Positions 41,166-50,900 of a stretch of DNA of 64,000 nucleotides are shown here, one piece after another. Source of the stretch: Archangium violaceum Cb vi76 (GTDB lineage: Bacteria > Myxococcota > Myxococcia > Myxococcales > Myxococcaceae); the NCBI RefSeq assembly GCF_000733295.1, contig NZ_JPMI01000367.1:62001-126000 (forward strand). The letters run 5' to 3'. Below the pieces are notes generated by a model, which saw nothing but the letters and a program-made list of their open reading frames with translations, was not told the DNA's origin and made no database searches. Numbering within the stretch: the first letter of the stretch is position 1; every line of letters begins with the position of its first letter. The translations under genes were made by a program, and so were the position numbers.

Positions 41166-42703
41166 CGCCCACTCCAACTGATGAAGTTCATCGGAATGCT
41201 GTACTCCTCCATGCGCTCCGCGACGAGTTCCAGGACCTCGTTTTGCTTCAACATCCGGCCCGTCTTGGACTCGGCTCCGCGCAATGCCTCCATGATCATC
41301 CGGTTCCACTCACCGGGCCATACGCGCCCCAGCTTCCAGTTCCCACCGCCGTGTATGGCTTGATGGTGTGCCTGCTCCAGTTTGACGCAGAACTGGTCGA
41401 TGTCCATCTCGCCCGTGAAACCACGCTTCTCGAACCACTCTCGGAACTCCTTGGGCAGGACGTGGTGTCGCGGTGGCTCGGCCATGCCTGCCCCTGTTCT
41501 ACCCGTCACGTGCATGCCCCGCACCTCGGGTCCATCGCCCAGTGCCGCACGCACGCCGCGCGGCAGTTCGTCGTGCGCCTCGGCCATCAACACCTGTCCG
41601 GCCTGAATCCGCACCGCCGCGCTCACAACAGGCAGTGAGAGGACGCCCGTACGCACCAGTCGCCGCATCATCTCCACCCACTCGGCGGAGACGACGATGC
41701 GTGTGCCCATCATCACCCCATCGCCTCCCATCACCATGCCCACACCCAGTGTCGCGGGAACTGATGGTCCCAGCCGAGGCAGCGAGAACTTCATCGCCGA
41801 CACCATCGTCACCATCTCCACGAACTGCGCCAGCGCCATCACCTTCTGGGTGTTCCTCAGCCCCGAGTGGAGTCTCTGTGCCGTCGCGTTGAACTCGCTG
41901 GACAGGTGGCCCATCAGCATGGGCATGTCCTGGGCCGTTGCCTCCAGATGCCCTGGCGCATGCGAGGCCAGGGCCGTCATGGCCGGCTCCAACATCTTCC
42001 GCCAGCGGTCCATCTCCACGAACAGCGTCTCCAACGAGGTGTAGCCGTGCTTGAACGCCACATCGAGCAGGTGGAGGACGTCCGCCCAGGTGGCCAGCAG
42101 CAGCGAGCCCAGCATGGCTGCCTCGAGCCGGGGACCCGCCAGTCGCAACAGGGCCAGTTGCATGTCCTCGTCTTCCACCTCAGAGGCCATGAGGGCCAGC
42201 CGGGTGGCGGTGGTGAGCTCGGCTTCCATCCACCGAAGCTGGCGCTGGCCATACTCCACATGGGGGAGGAAGAGGCCAGCGCTCTCTCCGGCGATGCCCC
42301 AGTGGCTCTGCTCCAACCTGGAGAGCTCTCCGGAAAGGTGGCGGAGGGTTCCAGTCACCTCATCCCGTGCGCCGCGAAACGCCAGGTGGGCCGCCAGGGC
42401 GCTTGCCCTCTTGGTCTCCTCCGCACGGCCAGAGTCCACCGCCGCGCTCGCGCCCTTGCGATGCTCCCCGGCCCATGAGGGCGCGTCGGCATCGCCATGC
42501 GTGTAGCGTAGGTTCATTCCCCTGCCGGGCAGTGGCGTCAGCGAGGCGCAGCCGGTGGACAGCAGGGCCAGCACGAGCAGCAGTGCCAGTGTCGTCTCGT
42601 TCAGGCGCGTCCGCCTACACCACCGTCCCGTCGAGACATCCACGGGGGGGGGGTTGTCGGGCCGTTTCGATGGGGAACTCAGCACCCGCGGCATGGATGT
42701 CAT
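41162..42703 (-). CDS. DUF2380/TIGR02269-type lipoprotein toxin (513 aa)
   Basis: Surface lipoprotein of a myxobacterial paralogous family. An unusually long N-region (about 35 residues) precedes the signal core LALLLVLALLSTGC with lipobox cysteine near 52. Residues 70-330 are helical, and the C-terminal DUF2380 domain has HNH-like elements: RHHVLPKEFREWFEKRGF, then QAHHQAIHGGGNWKLGRVW. Architecture and coupling to a small partner resemble the SitA lipoprotein toxins exchanged between myxobacteria through their outer membranes, which is inference. ATG 42703 has GGAGG at good spacing. A run of ten Cs on the coding strand crosses codons 17-20. Confidence 0.87.
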   Translation of the reverse strand: MTSMPRVLSSPSKRPDNPPPVDVSTGRWCRRTRLNETTLALLLVLALLSTGCASLTPLPGRGMNLRYTHGDADAPSWAGEHRKGASAAVDSGRAEETKRASALAAHLAFRGARDEVTGTLRHLSGELSRLEQSHWGIAGESAGLFLPHVEYGQRQLRWMEAELTTATRLALMASEVEDEDMQLALLRLAGPRLEAAMLGSLLLATWADVLHLLDVAFKHGYTSLETLFVEMDRWRKMLEPAMTALASHAPGHLEATAQDMPMLMGHLSSEFNATAQRLHSGLRNTQKVMALAQFVEMVTMVSAMKFSLPRLGPSVPATLGVGMVMGGDGVMMGTRIVVSAEWVEMMRRLVRTGVLSLPVVSAAVRIQAGQVLMAEAHDELPRGVRAALGDGPEVRGMHVTGRTGAGMAEPPRHHVLPKEFREWFEKRGFTGEMDIDQFCVKLEQAHHQAIHGGGNWKLGRVWPGEWNRMIMEALRGAESKTGRMLKQNEVLELVAERMEEYSIPMNFISWSGR

Positions 42704-42739
42704 CAGTGCCTCCGATGGAGGCTTCCCACTCTAGCGGGG

Positions 42740-43954
42740 TCAGCCCGGGTCGAACTCCACCATCAGCCGATCCGGGAAGGGGCCCTCGAATCGCATACGT
42801 CCCTCGCCGCCGGGCGCGCGACGCAGGTTGCGCAGCCGCAGCAGGCACCCGAGCACCTCGGGCAGGACGAGGTGGTTGATGCGCTCCCCGTAGCAGGTGT
42901 GCAGGCCCCGGCCGAAGTGCATGTAGCCCTGGGGCGGACGGTCCACCCGGTACTCGTCCGGGTGCTGCATCACCGTTGGATCGAACATCGCCGAGAGCGT
43001 CGAGGCGATCACGAGCGTGCCCTTCGGAATCCTCATCTCCCGGTCCGTGCCCTTCGCGAGCACGTAGTCCTCGTGGCACGTGCGCATCAGGAGTGGATTG
43101 TGCGGATCGAAGCGCAACGCCTCGAAGGCATGGGCTGCCACGCGCGCCGTGTCTCCCGCCCGGGCCGCGCCCTGCGCCTCTCCCAGCGCCTCGGGCCGCT
43201 CCAGCAGTTCATTGACGAGCTGCGCCACGGCCTTGGAGGTGGTGTCCACCGCGCCGACGATGATGCCGCCCACGTTGCGTCTCACCGCATCGTCGTCCAG
43301 GCGCGTGGCCTCGTCCTCCTGCATCCGCAGCAGCCGGGTGACGAAGTCGTCCCGGCTCTCGGTGGCCAGCCCGGCCTTGCGCTGGGCGATGAGCCCTTCC
43401 ATGTAGCGCTTCAGCTCCGCGCTGGCCTCCTTCGCCCGCGCGGTGACGTCCGCGTCGTTGCCCGGGTTGAGGAAGATGTCCCAGAAGATGATGCGCATCC
43501 ACCGCTTCATCGTCTCCGGATCTGGTCCCGGCACGCCGAAGAAACGGTCCACCATCCCCACCGCCACCGGCCGCGCGAGCCCGTTCACCACGTCCAGCCG
43601 CCCCGTGGGACGCGCCAGGGCGATGAGTTGCTCGGCATGCTCTCGCGCCATGCTCCGGATCCGCTCCAGGTCCTCCGGGCGCACGGCCTTCCGGGAGATG
43701 GACGCCTCCCGCTGGTATTGCGGCGTGTTCTCCATGCCCAGGAAGAAGGCTCCGGTGGTGCGCTCCATGCGCTCGGCGTAGATCTCCGTCACTCCGAAGA
43801 CAGCGTCTGTCTTCAACACCTCGTTCACGTCCTCGGCCCGGGTCACCAGGAGCCGCTTGCCCAGCCTCATGTTGGGGTGGTGTTGGCGCAGGAATCCGAA
43901 CACCGCCCGCTGCATGTCCGCGCCGGTGAACCATCGGACGAATCGGGAGCTCAT
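42740..43954 (-). CDS. Cytochrome P450 linked to DyP peroxidase operon (404 aa)
   Basis: P450 with the heme loop FGRGLHTCYGERIN (Cys354), an I-helix GAVDTTS in place of the usual AGxxT pattern, and FEALR for the K-helix ExxR. After HFGRGLHTC the Tyr replaces the common Leu. The protein is distinct from the two P450s at the left end and resembles P450s associated with fatty-acid hydroperoxide metabolism in overall feel, which I cannot verify. It is the last gene of a four-gene minus-strand operon, with ATGA overlap to the DyP gene, so they are made together. Confidence 0.88.
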   Translation of the reverse strand: MSSRFVRWFTGADMQRAVFGFLRQHHPNMRLGKRLLVTRAEDVNEVLKTDAVFGVTEIYAERMERTTGAFFLGMENTPQYQREASISRKAVRPEDLERIRSMAREHAEQLIALARPTGRLDVVNGLARPVAVGMVDRFFGVPGPDPETMKRWMRIIFWDIFLNPGNDADVTARAKEASAELKRYMEGLIAQRKAGLATESRDDFVTRLLRMQEDEATRLDDDAVRRNVGGIIVGAVDTTSKAVAQLVNELLERPEALGEAQGAARAGDTARVAAHAFEALRFDPHNPLLMRTCHEDYVLAKGTDREMRIPKGTLVIASTLSAMFDPTVMQHPDEYRVDRPPQGYMHFGRGLHTCYGERINHLVLPEVLGCLLRLRNLRRAPGGEGRMRFEGPFPDRLMVEFDPG

Positions 43955-45480
43955 CGCGCGCGCTCCGCGCCCAGGTACCGTAGCGCCTTGATGCCAGGCA
44001 TGAAGAAGTAGTCTCCGCCCCGCATGTGCACGAAGCGCGGCACACCGGAGATGCGCTGGCGCACCGGGAAGCCGGGAACCACGGCCGTGTAGTCCTTCGG
44101 GTCGTCTTCCGGATACTGGGGATCGTAGTTGTCTCCGGCGATGGGGTCCTTGCTGTCGTACAGGTCGTTGAACTTGGGGTTGTTCATCCACGTCTGCTGG
44201 ATGAACTCGAACTGGCGCCCGATGTTGGTGTTGAGCGCCACGAACATCAGCCCCTGCTCCTCTTCTCCCCCGGCCAGTTTGTCGTGATAGGGCCGGCCCC
44301 GGCGGATGATGAGGTGGCGGGAGACCAGTTTGGTGGACTCCTCGGGGTCCTCGACGAGCGTGTCCCGGGGATTCGCGCGGCGCACGTGCGAGCTGAGGGG
44401 ACACTTCGTTCCGTACGGGTCATCTCCGAACTCGAAGTGGTTGTTGCTCGTGGCGTCCCCGCCCAGCTTCGGGTCGTCCTTCATCGGGCACAGCACCAGT
44501 GGCGCGCCACTCTTCCACCGGCCCATCAGCTTCGCGGCCAGCAATTCCTTGTTCGCCTCGTTCTCCTCCGCGCTCCTGTCCGGGTCGCGGCTGCTCTCCT
44601 CGACGAACTTCCAGAAGCCCTTCACGTCCTGGCGCAGCTTGCGGATGACCAGGTAGGTGCCGTTGCGTCCCAGGTCCTTGGGCCTGGGCTCTCCGGGCGC
44701 CGTCTGCCCTCGAGGCACCTCGGGCAACAGGTCTCGCGGATCCTCGCCGCGCGGCACCCGGGGCGAGAAGGGGTACTGGCCGTACGCGTTGTGGTAGCCG
44801 AGGATGAACTCGCCCGCGTCGATGGGCAGGCCGAGCGCGTCCGACGTGCGTGTGGTGGGCACGCCCTTGATGTAGGGGAACGAGATGCCATCCCGGAAGC
44901 CGAAGGGCTCCTTGTCTCCCTGGCGCATGTCCGCGTCCTGGATGAACACCTCCTCCAGGGCGTCCTGGTAGCGCTCGCGGTGCGAGGCGTGGAAGACATC
45001 CAGGTCCGCGTCGTCCCGGCCGAAGAGCACCAGCGCCACGTGGGGCACCGTCTCGTCCGTGCCTCCGAACTGCCACTTCTCCGGCGCGCTCCCGCCCGTG
45101 TCTCCCAGGATGCGCGCGCGGCGCCGGTCCCTCATCCCCTCGCGGAACTCCTGCAGGAAGGTGATCATCACCTCCGGGGACACTCCCAGGTGCTCCAGTC
45201 CCGAGGCCGTGAAGGCCACCTGGAGCGCGTGCTCGCCCCTGGCTTCCCCATGCCCGGGATGCTGCTTGCCGCTCGCGGTCGTGACTTCCTTGCGCTCCAC
45301 CAGCGTGCGCAACCATGCCCGCGCCCCAGCGCCGTCCTTCACCCGGAGGAAGACATACCGCGAGTACTTCAGGTGCCCGTGCCCGAAGAAGACGAGCCCC
45401 TGGATGTCCTCGAACTCGAGTGCCTCGCCCGGTACCGCCGCCGCCGTCTGAGCGCCGGACGTTACAATTTGAGCAGCCAT
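43951..45480 (-). CDS. DyP-type heme peroxidase (509 aa)
   Basis: Heme peroxidase of the dye-decolourising family. The GxxDG motif is FGFRDGIS near residue 194, the proximal heme ligand His is in SSHVRRANPRD near 362, and the distal Arg is in IIRRGRPYHD. It is longer than the typical 300-residue bacterial type A/B enzyme and fits the larger class C/D group, ending with QFEFIQQTWMNNPKF. No signal peptide. Oxidises phenols, lipids or heme with hydrogen peroxide. AGGAGG before ATG 45480; the gene overlaps the preceding one by 19 bp and the P450 by four. Confidence 0.9.
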   Translation of the reverse strand: MAAQIVTSGAQTAAAVPGEALEFEDIQGLVFFGHGHLKYSRYVFLRVKDGAGARAWLRTLVERKEVTTASGKQHPGHGEARGEHALQVAFTASGLEHLGVSPEVMITFLQEFREGMRDRRRARILGDTGGSAPEKWQFGGTDETVPHVALVLFGRDDADLDVFHASHRERYQDALEEVFIQDADMRQGDKEPFGFRDGISFPYIKGVPTTRTSDALGLPIDAGEFILGYHNAYGQYPFSPRVPRGEDPRDLLPEVPRGQTAPGEPRPKDLGRNGTYLVIRKLRQDVKGFWKFVEESSRDPDRSAEENEANKELLAAKLMGRWKSGAPLVLCPMKDDPKLGGDATSNNHFEFGDDPYGTKCPLSSHVRRANPRDTLVEDPEESTKLVSRHLIIRRGRPYHDKLAGGEEEQGLMFVALNTNIGRQFEFIQQTWMNNPKFNDLYDSKDPIAGDNYDPQYPEDDPKDYTAVVPGFPVRQRISGVPRFVHMRGGDYFFMPGIKALRYLGAERAR

Positions 45481-46748
45481 TGTGCCGCCTCCTGGGATTT
45501 GAGCTGGGATTTGAGCTGCGCGCACACCGCCACGTTCTGCAGGATGTTGCGGACGCTCTCGTCGGGGTGGGCGCTGTACCAGACCTGGGTGTAGAGCTGG
45601 TGGTCGCGCGTCCACTGCTTGAAGTCTTCCTCGTTGGTCGCGCCCTGGCCGAAGAGCAGCCGTGTCTTCGGATAGCCGCGCGTGTTGCTCCACACGCCGG
45701 TGAGCCCCACGGCCGCCTGGTCGATGAAGTCACCCAGGTAGCGCTCCCAGCTCCCGTCGTAGTTGCTGAAGAAGAGCAGGCGCCGGCCCTTGTCGATGAG
45801 GACCCAGCGCGCGAAGTGGATGCTGGGGATGCCGCCCAGGTTGCCGCGGTTGTAGTAGTGGCGCGCCAGGAAATTGATTCCGCCCAGCACCGTGCGCAGC
45901 GTGAGCTGGCGGAACAAGCCCGGGTGCACCTCCACCAGGTGGGTGAGCTGGTTCTGGACCTTGTAGTCCTCCTGCCCCTCCACGCGCGGATCCACCAGGT
46001 CCTTCGTCTTGGGTTCCACCTCGTCGCGGGATTCCTTCCACCGCAGCACCAGGGCCGTCGGCACGAGCACGGGCAGCAGCAGCAGGACCACGGGAATGCC
46101 CACGGCCAGCTGCACGGGGCGCGAGTCCATGAGGCGCTCGACGAATCGATCCAACCGGCTCGGCCTGGGCTCGGGGTCGCGCTCCAGCTTCAGCCCGGGC
46201 ACGGTGGCCAGGTACTTCTGTATCTCCTGGCAGAGCCGCTCCGGCTGCATGTCTCGCAGGGTGGCCCGGCGCTCGGGGTCGTCCAGGAAGTCCTGGATGG
46301 CCCGCCGCGCCCGGGTGTTCTCCATCACGTCCTGGACGCTGTGGTTCGGGTAGCCCCGGTAGAAGGCGGCGCTGCGGAGTTGATAGCGCTTCAGGAAGCG
46401 CTTGAAGGAAGCGACACTGCCCGCCACGTCCGAGGGACAGCCCGCGCAGTAACCGTAGATGCGCGCCAGCACCGGCCCGCCCACGCGGATGAGCTCCTCC
46501 AGGTGCGCGTCGAGCGGACCGTCGTAATTGCTCTCGAAGGCGAGCTGTGGGCGGTAGTGGCGCCCTCCATCATTGTCCCCGGGAAGGATGACCCAGCGCA
46601 GGAAGTGCACCGTGGTGAGCCGGGCGAAGGAGATGTGGCGCCCCGTCCGGTTGCTGATGTCCTCGCCGATTTCACTCAGCAGGGTGTCGAGATCCTTCAC
46701 CTTGTCGGGCTGGATGGGGGTGACGACGGTCAGGGCATGGCTGGACAT
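45462..46748 (-). CDS. Membrane-anchored protein with two homologous alpha/beta domains (428 aa)
   Basis: Not a named family to my knowledge. Two domains of about 190 residues share a pattern: VHFLRWVILPGD...FESNYDGPLDAHLEELIRVGG in the first, and IHFARWVLIDKG...FFSNYDGSWERYLGDFIDQAA in the second. They are joined by a hydrophobic helix (VQLAVGIPVVLLLLPVLVPTALVL) around residues 215-240. The shared core looks like a ferredoxin-like or dimeric alpha-beta barrel fold, as found in DyP and chlorite dismutase relatives. It lies between a patatin lipase and a DyP peroxidase, overlapping the latter, so it may anchor the pathway at the membrane. Good RBS (GAGGAG). Confidence 0.82.
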   Translation of the reverse strand: MSSHALTVVTPIQPDKVKDLDTLLSEIGEDISNRTGRHISFARLTTVHFLRWVILPGDNDGGRHYRPQLAFESNYDGPLDAHLEELIRVGGPVLARIYGYCAGCPSDVAGSVASFKRFLKRYQLRSAAFYRGYPNHSVQDVMENTRARRAIQDFLDDPERRATLRDMQPERLCQEIQKYLATVPGLKLERDPEPRPSRLDRFVERLMDSRPVQLAVGIPVVLLLLPVLVPTALVLRWKESRDEVEPKTKDLVDPRVEGQEDYKVQNQLTHLVEVHPGLFRQLTLRTVLGGINFLARHYYNRGNLGGIPSIHFARWVLIDKGRRLLFFSNYDGSWERYLGDFIDQAAVGLTGVWSNTRGYPKTRLLFGQGATNEEDFKQWTRDHQLYTQVWYSAHPDESVRNILQNVAVCAQLKSQLKSQEAAQWLLKL

Positions 46749-46774
46749 GGACACACTCCTCGGGAGGGGGAGGT

Positions 46775-47662
46775 TCACGCCGCGGAATGTGATGCGGCGT
46801 GGCGCTCCAGGAAGGCCCGCACGGCCTGCTCGCCCTGTTGCATGAGGGCCAGCTTCTGCTCGCGGGTGATGTCGAACTCCGTGGGCTTGATGCCCAGGTC
46901 GTCGATGCGGATGCTCCGCGCCAGGTTGGCGGGGCTGTTCATCAAATCAATCTCCTGCGAGCTGATCAGCGAGGCGAAGAAGGACCCGGTGAAGTCATGC
47001 AGGTTGTGGATGGGATCCGGTTTCGGCTGGTCGAACGTGTCCAGGAAGAAGCCGAGCGTCCGAGCGTTGTAGCCCTCCGGCCCGTCGAACAGGTCGATGG
47101 GGTAGTTCCACATCACCCCGCCGTCGACGTAGATCTCTCCCTGGAACTCGCGGCTGGCGAAGAAGAAGGGAATGGACATGGAGATGCGGACCGCGTCCGC
47201 GACGGCCATGTCCTGGCTGCGCTCGTCGGGGAAGACGCGCACGTCGCGCGCCGACAGGTTGGTGCCCACCACGTACAGCGGTTTGAAGCCGCGCGCGCGG
47301 TGCTGGGCGAAGGTGATGCGCCCATCCCCCGTCTTGCGGGCGATGACCTTCTCCATGCTCGCGAGGAAGTAGTCGCCCGGGCTCCACCCATACTGTCTGA
47401 ACATGCGCACGGGCCCGGTGAGCAGGTTGCCATCCTGGATGCCCGCGAAGTCCAGGTTCAACACCTCCTGGCGGATCTCCGCTGGCGTGTAGCCCAGGCT
47501 CACCAGGGTGGCGACGATGGAGCCCGAGGACGTGCCCGCCACCTGCTCCACCTGCCCGAAGACACCCCGCTCCTCCAGGGCGAGCATCGCCCCGGCGTAG
47601 GCGCAATTGCGGACCCCGGCCCCCTCGAAGACGAGATTCGTGAAAGGAAATGTCACGCCCAT
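46775..47662 (-). CDS. Patatin-like phospholipase (295 aa)
   Basis: Lipid acyl hydrolase with the patatin landmarks: oxyanion loop GAGVRN (14-19), nucleophile elbow GTSSG with Ser45, and the catalytic Asp in IYVDGGVMWNYP. No signal peptide. It would free fatty acids from membrane lipids. It heads a four-gene operon with the two-domain membrane protein, DyP peroxidase and P450, spaced 26 bp from the next gene, so released fatty acids may be the substrate of the downstream redox enzymes (inference). Confidence 0.92.
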   Translation of the reverse strand: MGVTFPFTNLVFEGAGVRNCAYAGAMLALEERGVFGQVEQVAGTSSGSIVATLVSLGYTPAEIRQEVLNLDFAGIQDGNLLTGPVRMFRQYGWSPGDYFLASMEKVIARKTGDGRITFAQHRARGFKPLYVVGTNLSARDVRVFPDERSQDMAVADAVRISMSIPFFFASREFQGEIYVDGGVMWNYPIDLFDGPEGYNARTLGFFLDTFDQPKPDPIHNLHDFTGSFFASLISSQEIDLMNSPANLARSIRIDDLGIKPTEFDITREQKLALMQQGEQAVRAFLERHAASHSAA

Positions 47663-47984
47663 GGCCCCCGTGCCACATCGGATTCGGCGGGTAGAATGGG
47701 CTCCCCCGTGGTGTGACGCACCGGGCGTATGGCCCTCGGGGGCGCCTTGCGCCGCCTCGCCTGGATGCTCAGGGAGCGGAGAGGGGAGCGGCGTCCCTCC
47801 GCCGCGTCACGAACACGGCACCGTGGCTCCGCCTCCACAGGTACTTCGACGGAACGAGGTGGTTGCCAGCCCTGGACAGAGCTCCTGCCCTGCTGGCCCG
47901 TTGCATTGCCCGGTGACCATGGGACCCGTAACTTCATCCAGCAAGGCCTTGCATCGCGAGGGCCCGTCGACCGGGGAGCAGCGA
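47663..47984. other. Divergent intergenic region, patatin operon and kinase 2
   Basis: 322 bp with no gene in either direction, between two divergent transcripts. It must contain the promoter of the patatin-DyP-P450 operon and that of the second kinase. I see no sigma-54 box or long inverted repeat. Confidence 0.4.
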
Positions 47985-50900
47985 ATGCGTGAGGAGACCG
48001 GTCACAATCCCAGGGGCGGCCAGCCTCGCCCGGCGGGGGGGCATTCCTCAGAGGGTTCGGGCTTCGGCGATTCCTTCCTCAAGGAGGTGGCGCAGGAGCC
48101 CCTCCCGTTCCGCAAGCCCGCTCCCGGAGAGCGCCTGGGCGGCTCGGATGGCCGCCGCTTCGACATCATCTCGGCGCTGGGCGGAGGCGCCATGGGACAG
48201 GTGTTCCGCGCCCGTGACGAGGAATTGCAGCGCGAGGTGGCCCTCAAGTTCATCCTCCCGCGCACGGGCCATGACGGGCAGTGGCTCACCTCCATGCTGC
48301 GCCAGGAGGCGCGGGCCATCGCGCACCTCGACCACGAGAACATCGTCCGCATCTTCGACGTGGCCGAGTGGGTGGGCGCCTCCTGGGAGCCGCGCATTCC
48401 CTTCCTCGTCATGGAGTGTCTGGAAGGGGAGTCGCTCGCCGAGCTGCTCCATCGCGAGGGCCGGCTGGGGGTGCGGCGGACGGTGGAGATCATGTCCGGG
48501 GTGGCCACGGGCCTGGCGCACGCGCACGACCGCCACATCGTCCACCGTGACCTCAAGCCCAGCAATGTCTTCCTCACCCGGCGGGGGCCGGTGAAGCTGC
48601 TCGACTTCGGGCTCGCGTGGCTGACGTCCACCAGCAACTCGCCCGTGCCCTACCTGCCCACCGCGGGCACGCCTCCTTATATGTCCCCGGAGCAGTGGCG
48701 CGGCGGGGCGCAGGATGAGCGCACGGACCTCTGGTCCGCTGGCGTCATGCTGTACGAGATGCTCACCGGCGAGCTGCCCTACCCGAGCGCCACGCTCGAG
48801 GAGCTGCGCGACCAGGTGGTGTCCGCCGAGCCCGCGCCTCGTATCCGTGCCCACCGTCCGGAGGTGCCGGAGGAGGTGGATGCGCTGGTGGCCGCCGTCC
48901 TGGCCAAGGAGCCCCACGAGCGCCCGCGCTCCGCCGCCGAGCTGCGCGACAGCCTGCGCCGGGTGGAGGAGCGGCTGGGGCCCTGGCGCGAGGAGCCGCG
49001 CTCGCTGGTGCCCCAGCGCCGTCAGGTGACCCTGGTGTCCTGCCGGCTCGCGGGCTCCGGAGTCCAGGCCGGTGAGCTGGACCCGGAGGACTTCAGCGAG
49101 CTGGAGGCCAGCTTCCAGAAGAGCTGCTCGGAGGTCATCCAACGCTACGGCGGCTCCATCACCACCTGCGTGGGAGACGAGGTGCTGGCCTGCTTCGGCT
49201 ACCCGGTGGCGCGCGAGGAGGACTCGGTGCGGGCGGTGGACGCGGGGCTGCGCCTGGCCGCGTCGCTGCCGGTGCGGGTGGGCATCCATACCGAGACGGT
49301 GGTGTTCGACGACAACCTCCCGGAGCTGCGCGGGCGCACGCCCACCATCCAGGGCGAGGCCCCCCGCATCGCCTCGTGGCTGGCGCGTCAGGCCGGCTCC
49401 GGCACGGTGGTGCTCAGCCACGCCACGCACACCCTGGTGCGCGCGGCCTTCGATGCCGATGCCCTCGGCACGCGCACCTTCGAGGGGGTGTCCGGTGCGC
49501 GCAACGTGGCGGCCTGGCGCGTGACGCGCGTGCGCAAGGCGGTGTTCCGCTTCGACCGGGCGCTGGCCACCGGTCCGCTCTCCACTTTCGTGGGCCGCGA
49601 GGACGAGTTGCGCCTGCTCCTCGAGGTCTGGGAGCGGGCCGGGGAGGGCCGGGGCTCCTTCGTGCTCGTCTCGGGAGAGGCCGGCATCGGCAAGTCGCGC
49701 CTCCTCCAGGAGCTGCGCCTCCGGGTGCCCACGCGCACGCGCCTCCGCCTGCGCTGCCAGTGCTGGAGCCAGTTCGCCAACAGCGCCTTCCACCCCCTCG
49801 TCGGGATGTTGCAGCACCTCTTCCGCCTGGACGCGGAGGGCTCGCCCGGCGCCAACCTGGCCCGGCTGGAGTCGCACCTGGGGGCGTTCGGCCTGGCGCC
49901 GGAGCACATGGCCCTCATCGCCGCGCTCCTCTCGCTGCCGGTGAAGGAGAACCTGCCCATCCTCCAGCTCTCGCCGGAGCGTCAGAAGGAGCGCACCTTC
50001 GAGGCCCTGGCGGAGCTGCTGCTGCGCATGTCGCGGATGCGCCCGGTGCTCGCCGTGGTGGAGGACTTGCACTGGGCGGATCCCTCCACGCTGGAGCTGT
50101 TGGACTTCCTGATGGGCCGGGTGGAGAAGGCGCGCGTCCTGGTGTTGCTGAGCGCCCGCCCGGGCTTCCAGCACACCTGGCCCGCCACGGGCCCGCTGCT
50201 CCGGGTGGGGCTGGAGCGGCTGCCGGCCCGCCTCACCGCCACGCTGGTGCGGGAGTCCGCCGGGGAGCGGGAGCTGCCGCCCGAGACGGTGCTGAGGCTC
50301 GTGGAGAAGACGGACGGCATTCCCCTCTTCGTGGAGGAGATGACGCGCATGGTGGCCGGAGGCGGCGTCCTGCCCTCCATCCCCATCACCCTGCACGAGC
50401 TGTTGCTGGCGCGGCTGGACAGGCTCCCGCCAGGACAGAAGGCGCTGGCGCAACTGTGCGCGGTGGTGGGGCGCGGCTTCTCGCACGCGTTGATGGCCAC
50501 GCTGACGCGGCGCGGTGCCGCCTCGCTGCGCGGGGACCTGGAGGAGCTGGTGGCCTCGGGCCTGCTCCAACACGACGTCGAGGGGGGCGGGCCCGGCTAC
50601 CAGTTCCGCCATGCCCTCCTCCAGGACGCGGCCTACCAGTCGCTGCTGCGGGGGACCCGGCGCCAGCACCACCGCCGCATCGCCCAGGCGCTGGTGGAGC
50701 AATTCCCCGAGGTGGTGGAGACGCAGCCCGAGGTGCTGGCCCACCACTACACCGAGGCGGGGGACTTCGTGCCGGCCATCCACCACTGGATGAGGGCCGG
50801 CATCCGCGCCAGCCTGCACTCGGCCAACCAGGAGGCGGTGAGCCACCTGCGCTACGCGCTGAAGCTGCTGCGCTCCCTGCCCGACGCCGGCCAGCGCATC

